Below, one piece after another: positions 14,995-21,345 of a stretch of 27,082 nucleotides of DNA. A program made the position numbers and the translations under genes. The DNA is taken from positions 1 to 27,082 of the forward strand of contig CAMLDR010000038.1 of assembly GCA_946478775.1 (NCBI GenBank), read 5' to 3'. The first letter of the stretch is position 1, and every line of letters starts with the position of its first letter. Under the pieces are notes generated by a model. The model worked only from the letters and a program-made list of their open reading frames with translations, was not told the DNA's origin and searched no databases. The DNA is from an uncultured Flavobacteriales bacterium (GTDB lineage: Bacteria; Bacteroidota; Bacteroidia; Flavobacteriales; Crocinitomicaceae).

Positions 14995-15693
14995 TTGTTC
15001 ACTTCTTTTTTAGCAGGAATTGGCTCAGTCCCGGATCATGGTCCAGTTTACCGTGAAACGACTGATTTATCACTCTTTATCGTAGAACCATGGAATGCGT
15101 GGTCGTCTCTGACCTTTCTCATTCCCGTGTTTATCTTTTTGTGGCAGCTTCGCGGCAAATATGCCCAATATACTTTCATCGTTTGGTTTTGCTGTCCTTT
15201 GTTAGTAATTGGCGGACTGGGAAGTACTTTTTTTCATGCGTTTCGTGCTTCTACCCTTTTACTCTTAATGGATGCCGTGCCTATCGTAATCCTGGTAGTT
15301 GGAATCAGTATCTGGATGTGGCTGAAAGTACTGCCAAAAAGAATTCACCTCTTTTGGATCTTATTGCTTTTCGTTGGGCTGACTATCTTATCCGGTTTCT
15401 TTTTGAGCGGTCAGGACCGAATTTCTGCAGGTTATTTCTTCCGCGGATGGATGCTTCTCCTTCCCTGCTATCTTTTCCTGAGGCAAACCAAATTCCAAAA
15501 CTCCGGCCGCTTGTTCACCGCCATTGGATTTTTTGCTTTGGCTTTATTATTCCGTTTTATGGATGAAAAGATCGAAATTGGGCTCATGCCCTGGGGAACT
15601 CATTGGCTTTGGCACGTTTCAACCGCTTTTGGTGCGTATTTTCTGGGAGAGTACCTGATTAAGAACGCGTACGATACTCAAAGTAATGATTAA
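14995..15693 (+). CDS. Alkaline-ceramidase-like membrane hydrolase (CREST superfamily)
   Basis: The product is 232 residues with about seven hydrophobic segments. The signature of alkaline ceramidases and other CREST hydrolases is present: FIVEPWNAWSSLTFL near the N-terminus (compare the E-x-W-N-T-x-S-N motif of ACER proteins), Ser77-x3-His81 (GSTFFHAF), Asp93 (LLLMDAVP) and His203-x3-His207 (GTHWLWHVSTAFG) in the last helix. The three His bind zinc in the family and Ser and Asp assist catalysis. The substrate here may be ceramide or another amide or ester lipid; many Bacteroidota make sphingolipids. The only usable start is TTG 14995 (ATT 14992 is the alternative): the first in-frame ATG is far inside, at about residue 92, and TAA 14989 closes the frame upstream. 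Confidence 0.72.
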   Translation: MFTSFLAGIGSVPDHGPVYRETTDLSLFIVEPWNAWSSLTFLIPVFIFLWQLRGKYAQYTFIVWFCCPLLVIGGLGSTFFHAFRASTLLLLMDAVPIVILVVGISIWMWLKVLPKRIHLFWILLLFVGLTILSGFFLSGQDRISAGYFFRGWMLLLPCYLFLRQTKFQNSGRLFTAIGFFALALLFRFMDEKIEIGLMPWGTHWLWHVSTAFGAYFLGEYLIKNAYDTQSND

Positions 15694-15711
15694 AAACAGG
15701 CTTCGACTCCG

Positions 15712-15744
15712 CTGCGCCTATGCTAAAGCTGCAGCGAAAGCATT
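15712..15744. repeat. GC-rich palindromic repeat, copy 1
   Basis: This 33-base element, CTGCGCCTATGCTAAAGCTG plus AGCG and AAGCATT near its end, matches the copy at 16449-16481 at 28 of 33 bases. Its ends ATGCT (15720-15724) and AGCAT (15739-15743) can pair around a palindromic GCTGCAGC centre. It is noticeably richer in GC than the flanking sequence and lies between the ceramidase-like and GNAT genes. Confidence 0.6.
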
Positions 15745-15791
15745 CAGGCAGCGTTTTTAATTTGGTCTTTCAAAATTCGTAATTTCGAAAC

Positions 15792-16340
15792 ATGAATTTC
15801 TCACCACAAAACATTGATTTAAAAGACGGAAGGCAAGTCCTCCTGAGGCATGTAGAAGTCTCCGATGCGCCGCGCGTAATCGAGTTTGTACATGGTTTTG
15901 TTTACGAGGAAGAATACGTTCCATTGAGTGAAGGTGAATTTAATCCGACACTAGCCGAGGAAGAACAGATTTTATCGGCATACATCGAACGCTCCAATTC
16001 CCTGTTCCTCGTTGCCGAGTTTGATGGCAAGCTGATAGGAAACATCAATGTGGATGGAAACCAACGGAAGATTCTGCGCCACACAGCCGTTTTCGGAATG
16101 GGAATGCACAAACAATGGCAGTCTTGCGGTTTGGGAACGGCGATCCTGAATGCTGCTATTAATTGGGCAAGAATAAACACCGAATTAGAGATTCTGTTCT
16201 TGCAGGTTTACGCGGATAATGAAGCGGGCTTGGCCTTGTACCGGAAAATGGGTTTTGTGGAACACGGACGAATTCCTAACTTTTTCAAACAAAACGGCCG
16301 CTACCACGATGAGATCTCCATGCACCTGTCGGTGAAATAA
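15792..16340 (+). CDS. GNAT family N-acetyltransferase
   Basis: The product is 182 residues with a complete GNAT fold: N-terminal DGRQVLLRHVEVSDAPRVIE, a central strand LFLVAEFDGKLIGNINVDG, the acetyl-CoA loop with Q110-SCGLG (MHKQWQSCGLGTAILNAA) and the late motif ADNEAGLALYRKMGFVEHGR. This layout is that of the RimI/RimL-type and antibiotic- or amino-acid-acetylating members. It would transfer acetyl from acetyl-CoA to an amine; the acceptor is not predictable. It is flanked by repeat-bearing spacers on both sides and appears to be monocistronic. The frame ends at TAA directly abutting the TGTTCAAA tandem repeat. Confidence 0.88.
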   Translation: MNFSPQNIDLKDGRQVLLRHVEVSDAPRVIEFVHGFVYEEEYVPLSEGEFNPTLAEEEQILSAYIERSNSLFLVAEFDGKLIGNINVDGNQRKILRHTAVFGMGMHKQWQSCGLGTAILNAAINWARINTELEILFLQVYADNEAGLALYRKMGFVEHGRIPNFFKQNGRYHDEISMHLSVK

Positions 16341-16388
16341 TGTTCAAATGTTCAAATGTTCAAATGTTCAAATGTTCAAATGTTCAAA
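16341..16388. repeat. Tandem repeat, six perfect copies of TGTTCAAA
   Basis: Six uninterrupted 8-base units begin at the very first base after the GNAT stop codon, and the sixth runs into TAGATT. The unit length is not a multiple of three. The array lies in the 3' untranslated region of the GNAT gene and 303 bases before the AI-2E family gene. Copy number is expected to vary by slippage. Confidence 0.95.
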
Positions 16389-16448
16389 TAGATTTGCTTA
16401 AACACCTTTTAAACCAAAGTGACTGAAAGTTTGCTTTCGGTTTGCACC

Positions 16449-16481
16449 CTGCGCCGATGCTGAAGCTTTAGCGCAAGCATT
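16449..16481. repeat. GC-rich palindromic repeat, copy 2
   Basis: It matches copy 1 at 28 of 33 bases. The arms ATGCT (16457-16461) and AGCAT (16476-16480) are kept, while the centre is GCTGAAGCTTTAGC, itself an imperfect palindrome. Retention of the pairing ends despite changes in the middle suggests a folded element rather than random similarity. Confidence 0.6.
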
Positions 16482-16528
16482 TTGAACCTTCGAAGCTCGT
16501 AACGCTTATGCTGACCTTGCTCCACCGT

Positions 16529-16560
16529 CTGCGTGCCGCTGAAGCTTTAGCAGAGGCGCA
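16529..16560. repeat. GC-rich palindromic repeat, copy 3 (diverged)
   Basis: It begins with CTGCG like the others and contains the 14-base core GCTGAAGCTTTAGC (16538-16551), identical to copy 2. The outer arms differ (CTGC and GCAG can pair instead). It shares the same gap as copy 2. Confidence 0.5.
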
Positions 16561-16690
16561 AGTGGTTGCGCGAAGGTGAAGAGCTTCAGCGAAGGCACAG
16601 ATCGAAGAAGATTTGGACCTTTTTCACTTTTAACTTCATTTAACGGTCGTTTCTCCATTTAATCTTCTTACCTTTAATAAAGGTCTATTT

Positions 16691-17866
16691 ATGGAAAACG
16701 CTCAGATAAATTATCAGAAACGAATTTTTAACGTATTACTGCTTGTATTGATTGCTGCAATCATTTATTTGGGAAGTGATATTTTATTCCCGATTGTTTT
16801 GGCATTCATTTTTGGTGTTTTAATCCGTCCAATCGATTCATTCCTTCAGAAAAAGTGGCATTTTCCAAAATGGCTTTCTGTGGTTATAACAGTCATGATA
16901 GCAATCATTGCTTTTGCGGGGATTTTATTCCTGCTGGGCCTTCAGCTAAAAGATTTCTTCAGCGATCTCCCTACCCTTAAGGAGAATATGACGAAAGTAA
17001 TTCATGACATAGGAGACTGGATCAATAAAACGTTCGGAGTTTCCAATGTAAAACAGGAAAAGCTCGTAAAGGACAACTTTAAAGGCGGAAACATGGTTTC
17101 CATGGAAAGTTTCGGAACAATTACCGGAGCTTTAGTGAATTTCATTTTAGTCCCGCTTTATTTGTTCCTGTTTTTATTCTACCGCGAATTGTTACTGGGA
17201 TTCTTAATGAAATTAGTTCCTGCTAAAAGTGCTGAAAGAATGCAGATTGTGGTAAATGATATCAAAGTCATTATCCGGATGTATATTTTAGGTCTGTTAC
17301 TTGAAATAGCTATCGTAGCTGCTTTGACAACCCTCGGATTGTGGCTGATTGGCGTAAAATATGCCTTATTCCTGGGGCTTTTGGTGGCTTTACTGAATTT
17401 GATCCCTTATGTGGGAATCCTGGTTGCAAACGCTTTGAGTTGTTTGATCTCGCTTTCGAATAATCCGGATATCCAGCAGTCCGTATTAGGTGTGGTCGCC
17501 GTAATCGGTGTGGTACAGTTGATCGATAACAACATCCTTTTACCCCGCATTGTAGGTTCAAAGGTGCGTATCAATGCCCTGGCTTCTATTATCTGTGTTA
17601 TTGTGGGCGGTTCACTTGCCGGTGTGCCCGGAATGTTCCTGGCGATCCCGATAACGGCAATTATGAAAGTTATTTTTGATGCTGTTCCAAGTCTTCAGCC
17701 CTACGGCTACCTCTTGGGTGATGAAATGCCGAAAATGCTGTTCTGGACAAAAAAGAAGGAAGTAACGAATAAAATAGTAAAAGAGCAGATTAAAAATCCG
17801 CATCCGAAAGCTACGGGGGAAACAAAACCGAAACCGAGAGCAAAGCCCAAGCCTAAATCGGAATAA
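16691..17866 (+). CDS. AI-2E family transporter (PF01594-type membrane protein)
   Basis: The product is 391 residues with about eight membrane helices in the family pattern: two near the N-terminus (LLLVLIAAIIYLGSDILFPI; LAFIFGVLIRPI), one after PKWLSVV, a soluble loop at about 95-150, then helices including VPLYLFLFLFYREL. The diagnostic C-terminal parts are present: GLLVALLNLIPYVGILVAN, IDNNILLPRIVGSKV, and GGSLAGVPGMFLAIP. Named for E. coli TqsA, the family includes autoinducer-2 exporters and Na+/H+ antiporters, and the substrate cannot be assigned here. The tail (about 377-391) is a Lys/Pro run (TKPKPRAKPKPKSE), likely disordered and cytoplasmic. It is followed 76 bases later by the WG-repeat gene on the same strand. 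Confidence 0.9.
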   Translation: MENAQINYQKRIFNVLLLVLIAAIIYLGSDILFPIVLAFIFGVLIRPIDSFLQKKWHFPKWLSVVITVMIAIIAFAGILFLLGLQLKDFFSDLPTLKENMTKVIHDIGDWINKTFGVSNVKQEKLVKDNFKGGNMVSMESFGTITGALVNFILVPLYLFLFLFYRELLLGFLMKLVPAKSAERMQIVVNDIKVIIRMYILGLLLEIAIVAALTTLGLWLIGVKYALFLGLLVALLNLIPYVGILVANALSCLISLSNNPDIQQSVLGVVAVIGVVQLIDNNILLPRIVGSKVRINALASIICVIVGGSLAGVPGMFLAIPITAIMKVIFDAVPSLQPYGYLLGDEMPKMLFWTKKKEVTNKIVKEQIKNPHPKATGETKPKPRAKPKPKSE

Positions 17867-17942
17867 GGCCAGCGATGCCTTCATGAAAGGTGTGTCAGGG
17901 TAAGCGATTTTTTTGTTTTTTTGCACGGAATATCCTTTTTAA

Positions 17943-19109
17943 ATGAAGACAATGATTCCAATTCATAAAATGGTTATCCTGTTTTGGTGGTGCGTGATGT
18001 TCCAAAGCTACAGCTATGGAAGTCCAAATCAGTTAAACAGAGAAACTGTTCATCATTCTGAGCAGGAATCCGACAGTACCCGCCCATTAGCATCTTATCG
18101 ATACATCTATTCTTTTAAAGAAGGATTTGCCGTTGTGGTAACGAATAAAAAATACGGATTCATTGACAAAAAAGGGAAAAATACCATTCCGTGTCAATAC
18201 GACTATGCCCATGATTTTAGTGAGGGATTTGCCAGAGTAAAGCGGGGTGAAATGTACGGTTTTATGGATACTTCCGGGAAAGAGATCACACCCTTTAAAT
18301 ACGATTTTGCAACCGATTTTCAAAATGGCAGAGCAAAGGTGAAGCTGGATGATAAATGGGGTTTTGTGGATGAAAATGGGACAGAAATTATCCCTGTTAT
18401 TTGCGACGATGCCAGTGATTTTTCGGAGGGAGTAGCAACGTTGAAAGAAAACGACCAATGGTTCATCGTGGATAAAATGAATAACAGAAAACCGGTTACT
18501 CATAACTGCAGCGGGGTTTCCTCATTCCATGACGGACTTGCGTCCATTGAGATCGGAGGGAAAAGCGGCTGTTTGGATAAGCAGGGGAGCATTGTAATTC
18601 AGCCAAAATACGACCTGATATTTTATTTCCAGGATGGATTGGCGATGGTTGAATTAAATGGAAAACATGGATTTATAAACAAAAAAGGCCAGGAAGTCGT
18701 TCCGTTATTGTACGATAATTTTCCACATTTCAGTGACGGGTTGGCAGTTGTAAGTATCAATGATAACTATGGATTTATTGATAAAAATGGAAAGGTCGCT
18801 GTTCCGCTGAAATACAGCAACGTTTATAGTTTTTATGATGGCCTGGCAAGGGTACGAATCGGCAGTAAATGGGGATGCATCAATCTGAAAGGTGAACTGG
18901 TCATTCCGGCGGTTTACGATGAGATACATGCTGGCGACGGAATTCTTGGTGTGATTGCCGAAGGAAAAGGTCAGTTCTTAGATTTAAAAGGAAAAGTAGC
19001 GTTCCCGGATGTGTATGAGAATTTGTATGGTTTTAGTGACGGAGCAGCTTTGGTACGGAAAAACGGGAATTGGTTTTTCATCGACAAGCAGGGAAATCGG
19101 TTGTTTTAA
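17943..19109 (+). CDS. Secreted WG-repeat protein, about ten repeats
   Basis: The product is 388 residues. A signal peptide (about 1-26, ending SYSYG) is followed by about ten units of 33-35 residues with the WG (KWG) consensus: F-x-(E/D)-G-x-A-x-V-x-x-x-x-K-(W/Y)-G-F-I-D-x-x-G-x-x-x-(I/V)-x-P-x-x-Y-D. Clear units include DKWGFVDENGTEIIPV and DNYGFIDKNGKVAVPL. Units 4 and 9 are degenerate (NDQWFIVDKMNN; GKGQFLDLKGKVAFP). WG repeats form beta structures used for protein or ligand binding; no catalytic domain is attached. The stop codon overlaps the convergent Dph6-like gene stop by 4 bases, so the 3' ends of both transcripts are antisense to each other. Confidence 0.9.
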   Translation: MKTMIPIHKMVILFWWCVMFQSYSYGSPNQLNRETVHHSEQESDSTRPLASYRYIYSFKEGFAVVVTNKKYGFIDKKGKNTIPCQYDYAHDFSEGFARVKRGEMYGFMDTSGKEITPFKYDFATDFQNGRAKVKLDDKWGFVDENGTEIIPVICDDASDFSEGVATLKENDQWFIVDKMNNRKPVTHNCSGVSSFHDGLASIEIGGKSGCLDKQGSIVIQPKYDLIFYFQDGLAMVELNGKHGFINKKGQEVVPLLYDNFPHFSDGLAVVSINDNYGFIDKNGKVAVPLKYSNVYSFYDGLARVRIGSKWGCINLKGELVIPAVYDEIHAGDGILGVIAEGKGQFLDLKGKVAFPDVYENLYGFSDGAALVRKNGNWFFIDKQGNRLF

Positions 19110-19825
19110 GAGCTTAAAACCGGAATCAGATCCTGGAACCAAAATCCGTATTCGACCGTTTCGCCTTCTTTGTTTTGAGCAGTATACGTTTTCAGCACCT
19201 GCTCCCCCATTTGAAAAGGAATGGGCGTTTGGAAGATCGGACCGTCAAAAACAAAAGTGTGGAACTCCCCGTTTTCTCCGCATGGATCTACGTTCTCAGG
19301 TAAATCAGCCAGGAATTGATGATCGATCACTCTCCCGGCAAAACTTTTGTCCAGTTTGGATGAATCTACACAAACAACGATTGTTTTGAATCCCAGGTCA
19401 ATGAATTCTTTTACCAGTTCTTTTGTATCCAACTTCCACAAAGGAAAGTGTGCCGAAATATGGACTTCTTTCAGCTTGTCTTCCCGGTATTTTCTTAAGT
19501 CTTCCAGGAAAATATCGCCAAAAATACAATCGCTTATTCCTTCGGATTGCAATTCATGAATGGCTTTGCTCATCACGGCTTCGTATGCCTGCATATCCGA
19601 ACTTGTGGGTAAATGAACTTTCTTTGCAGGAATTCCGATAGATTCAGCTTGTGCATGAAGCAACTCACTGCGAACGCCGTGCATGGAAATGCGATCTGCC
19701 TCTGCATTAAAAGTGGTCAGCAGGTACCGGATGTCAAATTGCTGATTTTGAAGGACTTTGTAAAGTGCTAAAGTGCTGTCCTTTCCTCCGCTCCAGTTAA
19801 AATAAGCAGGAATTAAACGTCCCAT
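19106..19825 (-). CDS. Dph6-like ATP pyrophosphatase (PP-loop, diphthine-ammonia ligase family)
   Basis: The product is 239 residues. The PP-loop SGGKDS is at 12-17 in the context AYFNWSGGKDSTLALY. The family's other landmarks are MHGVRSELLHAQAESIGIP, an SDCIFGDIFLEDLR segment, GRVIDHQFL and DPCGENGEFHTFVFDGPIF. In eukaryotes and archaea Dph6 amidates diphthine on EF-2. Bacteria lack diphthamide, so this one probably activates a different carboxyl or nucleotide substrate with ATP. It starts within the end of the aminotransferase gene (13-base overlap) and is the last gene of a three-gene minus-strand operon. The tight coupling hints at a shared pathway but does not say which. Confidence 0.85.
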   Translation of the reverse strand: MGRLIPAYFNWSGGKDSTLALYKVLQNQQFDIRYLLTTFNAEADRISMHGVRSELLHAQAESIGIPAKKVHLPTSSDMQAYEAVMSKAIHELQSEGISDCIFGDIFLEDLRKYREDKLKEVHISAHFPLWKLDTKELVKEFIDLGFKTIVVCVDSSKLDKSFAGRVIDHQFLADLPENVDPCGENGEFHTFVFDGPIFQTPIPFQMGEQVLKTYTAQNKEGETVEYGFWFQDLIPVLSS

Positions 19826-20667
19826 TCGTCATTCAGGAAAGCAACGATTTTACGGGCTGTCGTATTGAAATAACGCTTCGTCCGGTATCCGCCAATCCAG
19901 GTAATTCCGCGAACCGCATTCGTTAAGAATACTTCGTCTGCAACCAGTAAATTGGAAGGAAGGATCGGGCATTCGTAAACTTTCAGGCCGTTCTTCAATG
20001 CCAGGTTGATGACCTGCATCCGCATGGTCCCTGCCAAACAGCCGTCGGAAAGGCTTGGTGTGTAAAGCACGCCGTTGCTCACAACGAAAATATTGCTGTG
20101 TGAACTTTCAAGGATCTGACCGTTGTCATTCGTGATCAGCATATCGTCCAGCCCCTTTTCTTTTGCTGAAATGGCAGCCAAAACGTAAATAATTCCATTC
20201 TTTGTTTTGTAATTGGAAAGGATATTCTTCGTTTTTCGGATGTCCTGGTACAAATCTACTTCCAATCCTTTGGCATTCAGCCCGAATAAATTTTGCTCAA
20301 TGGGATAGATTTCCATGAAATAGCTAACCTCATTGGTGTCAGGAAGATAAGTTCCTCCACCTAAACGATCAATTGAAAGCCGGATGCGTGCTCCTTCTGT
20401 GATTTTACACAGCTGGATTAGCTCATCAATTTGCTGCTGGAAGAATTCGGTAGTATAAAAAGCAGGCAGCCGCATTTTTAAAACCTTTGCTCCTTCCGCA
20501 AGACGTGAAAAATGATGAGAAAGGTTTAATGCCTTCCCGTTCATTACCCGGATACTCTCAAAAAGTCCGTCTCCGTAAGTGTAACCTCTGTTTCCCGCAG
20601 TAATGGAATGACCGGTGTTACTGATGATTTTACCGTTGTTATTTACGAATAATTCCTGATCGCTCAT
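19813..20667 (-). CDS. Class IV (fold IV) PLP aminotransferase
   Basis: The product is 284 residues, normal for BCAT/D-amino-acid transaminase/4-amino-4-deoxychorismate lyase relatives. Landmarks: GYTYGDGLFESIRV (28-41), ARIRLSIDRLGGG, the PLP Lys154 in LSNYKTKNGIIYVLA, Glu187 in GQILESSHSNIFVV, and the phosphate-binding CLAGTMRMQV (210-219), then VADEVFLTNAVRGI. The first DGLFES and the ESSHSNIF motif are typical of the group; whether it is a branched-chain aminotransferase or a PabC-type lyase cannot be decided by eye. Its ATG follows the rhomboid stop with no gap (TAAATG), and its end overlaps the Dph6-like gene. Confidence 0.88.
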   Translation of the reverse strand: MSDQELFVNNNGKIISNTGHSITAGNRGYTYGDGLFESIRVMNGKALNLSHHFSRLAEGAKVLKMRLPAFYTTEFFQQQIDELIQLCKITEGARIRLSIDRLGGGTYLPDTNEVSYFMEIYPIEQNLFGLNAKGLEVDLYQDIRKTKNILSNYKTKNGIIYVLAAISAKEKGLDDMLITNDNGQILESSHSNIFVVSNGVLYTPSLSDGCLAGTMRMQVINLALKNGLKVYECPILPSNLLVADEVFLTNAVRGITWIGGYRTKRYFNTTARKIVAFLNDEWDV

Positions 20668-21291
20668 TTAAAGTAGGTTTTGAAATGCAAAAATCACTTG
20701 TTCAATATTAGTAATTAAAATGAAAACAATCCCGAAAACCGCGCCGGATATATGCGCATCGTGTGCAATATTTGATTTTCTGTTCCGGTCGGAATAAATT
20801 TCAAAAGCCAGGTAAAGTAAACCGAACACCCACGCAGGTGCCATAATCGGCAGAATGATCAACCCTACTTTCATGGTCGGATAAAGGATTATCGTTGCAA
20901 ATAAGATGGCGCATCCAACACCTGAAAAGCCCAGAGAGCGATAGTTCGGATTGTCCTTATGTCTGAAATAGGCAATGGAACTGGAAGCAAACATGGCCAT
21001 AAGTGCAAATGCCCAGAATATAATTTTACCAATCAATGGGCCATAGAGAACGTTCAGGTAATCTTCGAAAACCCTTCCGAAATAAAAAAGGGTAATGCAA
21101 TTAAAAATAAGGTGACCGATATCGTTGTGTAAAAATGCATGAGAAACGAAACGGTAATATTCGCGGTCGTGCTTCACCCAGTAAGGACTGAATAGGTATT
21201 TTTCCAGGAAATTCCGGTTATTAAACCCGATCAGGGAGAAAATGACTATCGTTCCGATAAGGATGTATGTTGAATAAATTTGAGGCTCCAT
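20668..21291 (-). CDS. Rhomboid family intramembrane serine protease
   Basis: The product is 207 residues with about six membrane helices. The catalytic dyad is Ser123 in LGFSGVGCAI and His180 in AHDAHISGAVFGI, with His60 and Asn64 of the second-helix motif (IGHLIFNCITLFYFG) present. Rhomboids cut transmembrane substrates within the bilayer. The fold and residues are complete, so activity is expected; the substrate is unknown. It is the first gene of the minus-strand operon with the aminotransferase and Dph6-like genes and is divergent from the L,D-transpeptidase gene with only 54 bases between the starts, so their promoters must overlap or lie back to back. Confidence 0.92.
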   Translation of the reverse strand: MEPQIYSTYILIGTIVIFSLIGFNNRNFLEKYLFSPYWVKHDREYYRFVSHAFLHNDIGHLIFNCITLFYFGRVFEDYLNVLYGPLIGKIIFWAFALMAMFASSSIAYFRHKDNPNYRSLGFSGVGCAILFATIILYPTMKVGLIILPIMAPAWVFGLLYLAFEIYSDRNRKSNIAHDAHISGAVFGIVFILITNIEQVIFAFQNLL

Positions 21292-21345
21292 TTTATGAGG
21301 AATAAGTATCTTGCAGTAAAATTGCTCATTATTTTTTGATCATTT

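Larger units (their letters stand above)
16341..16690. other. 350-base gap with repeats and no gene
   Basis: No convincing reading frame was found on either strand. The stretch holds the TGTTCAAA array, two good copies of the GC-rich palindromic repeat (separate entries) and a probable partial copy, GAAGAGCTTCAGCGAAGGCA (16579-16598). Just before the AI-2E gene is the near-perfect dyad ACCTTTA-A-TAAAGGT (16670-16684), which overlaps a TACCTTTA box and may include its promoter. Confidence 0.6.
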
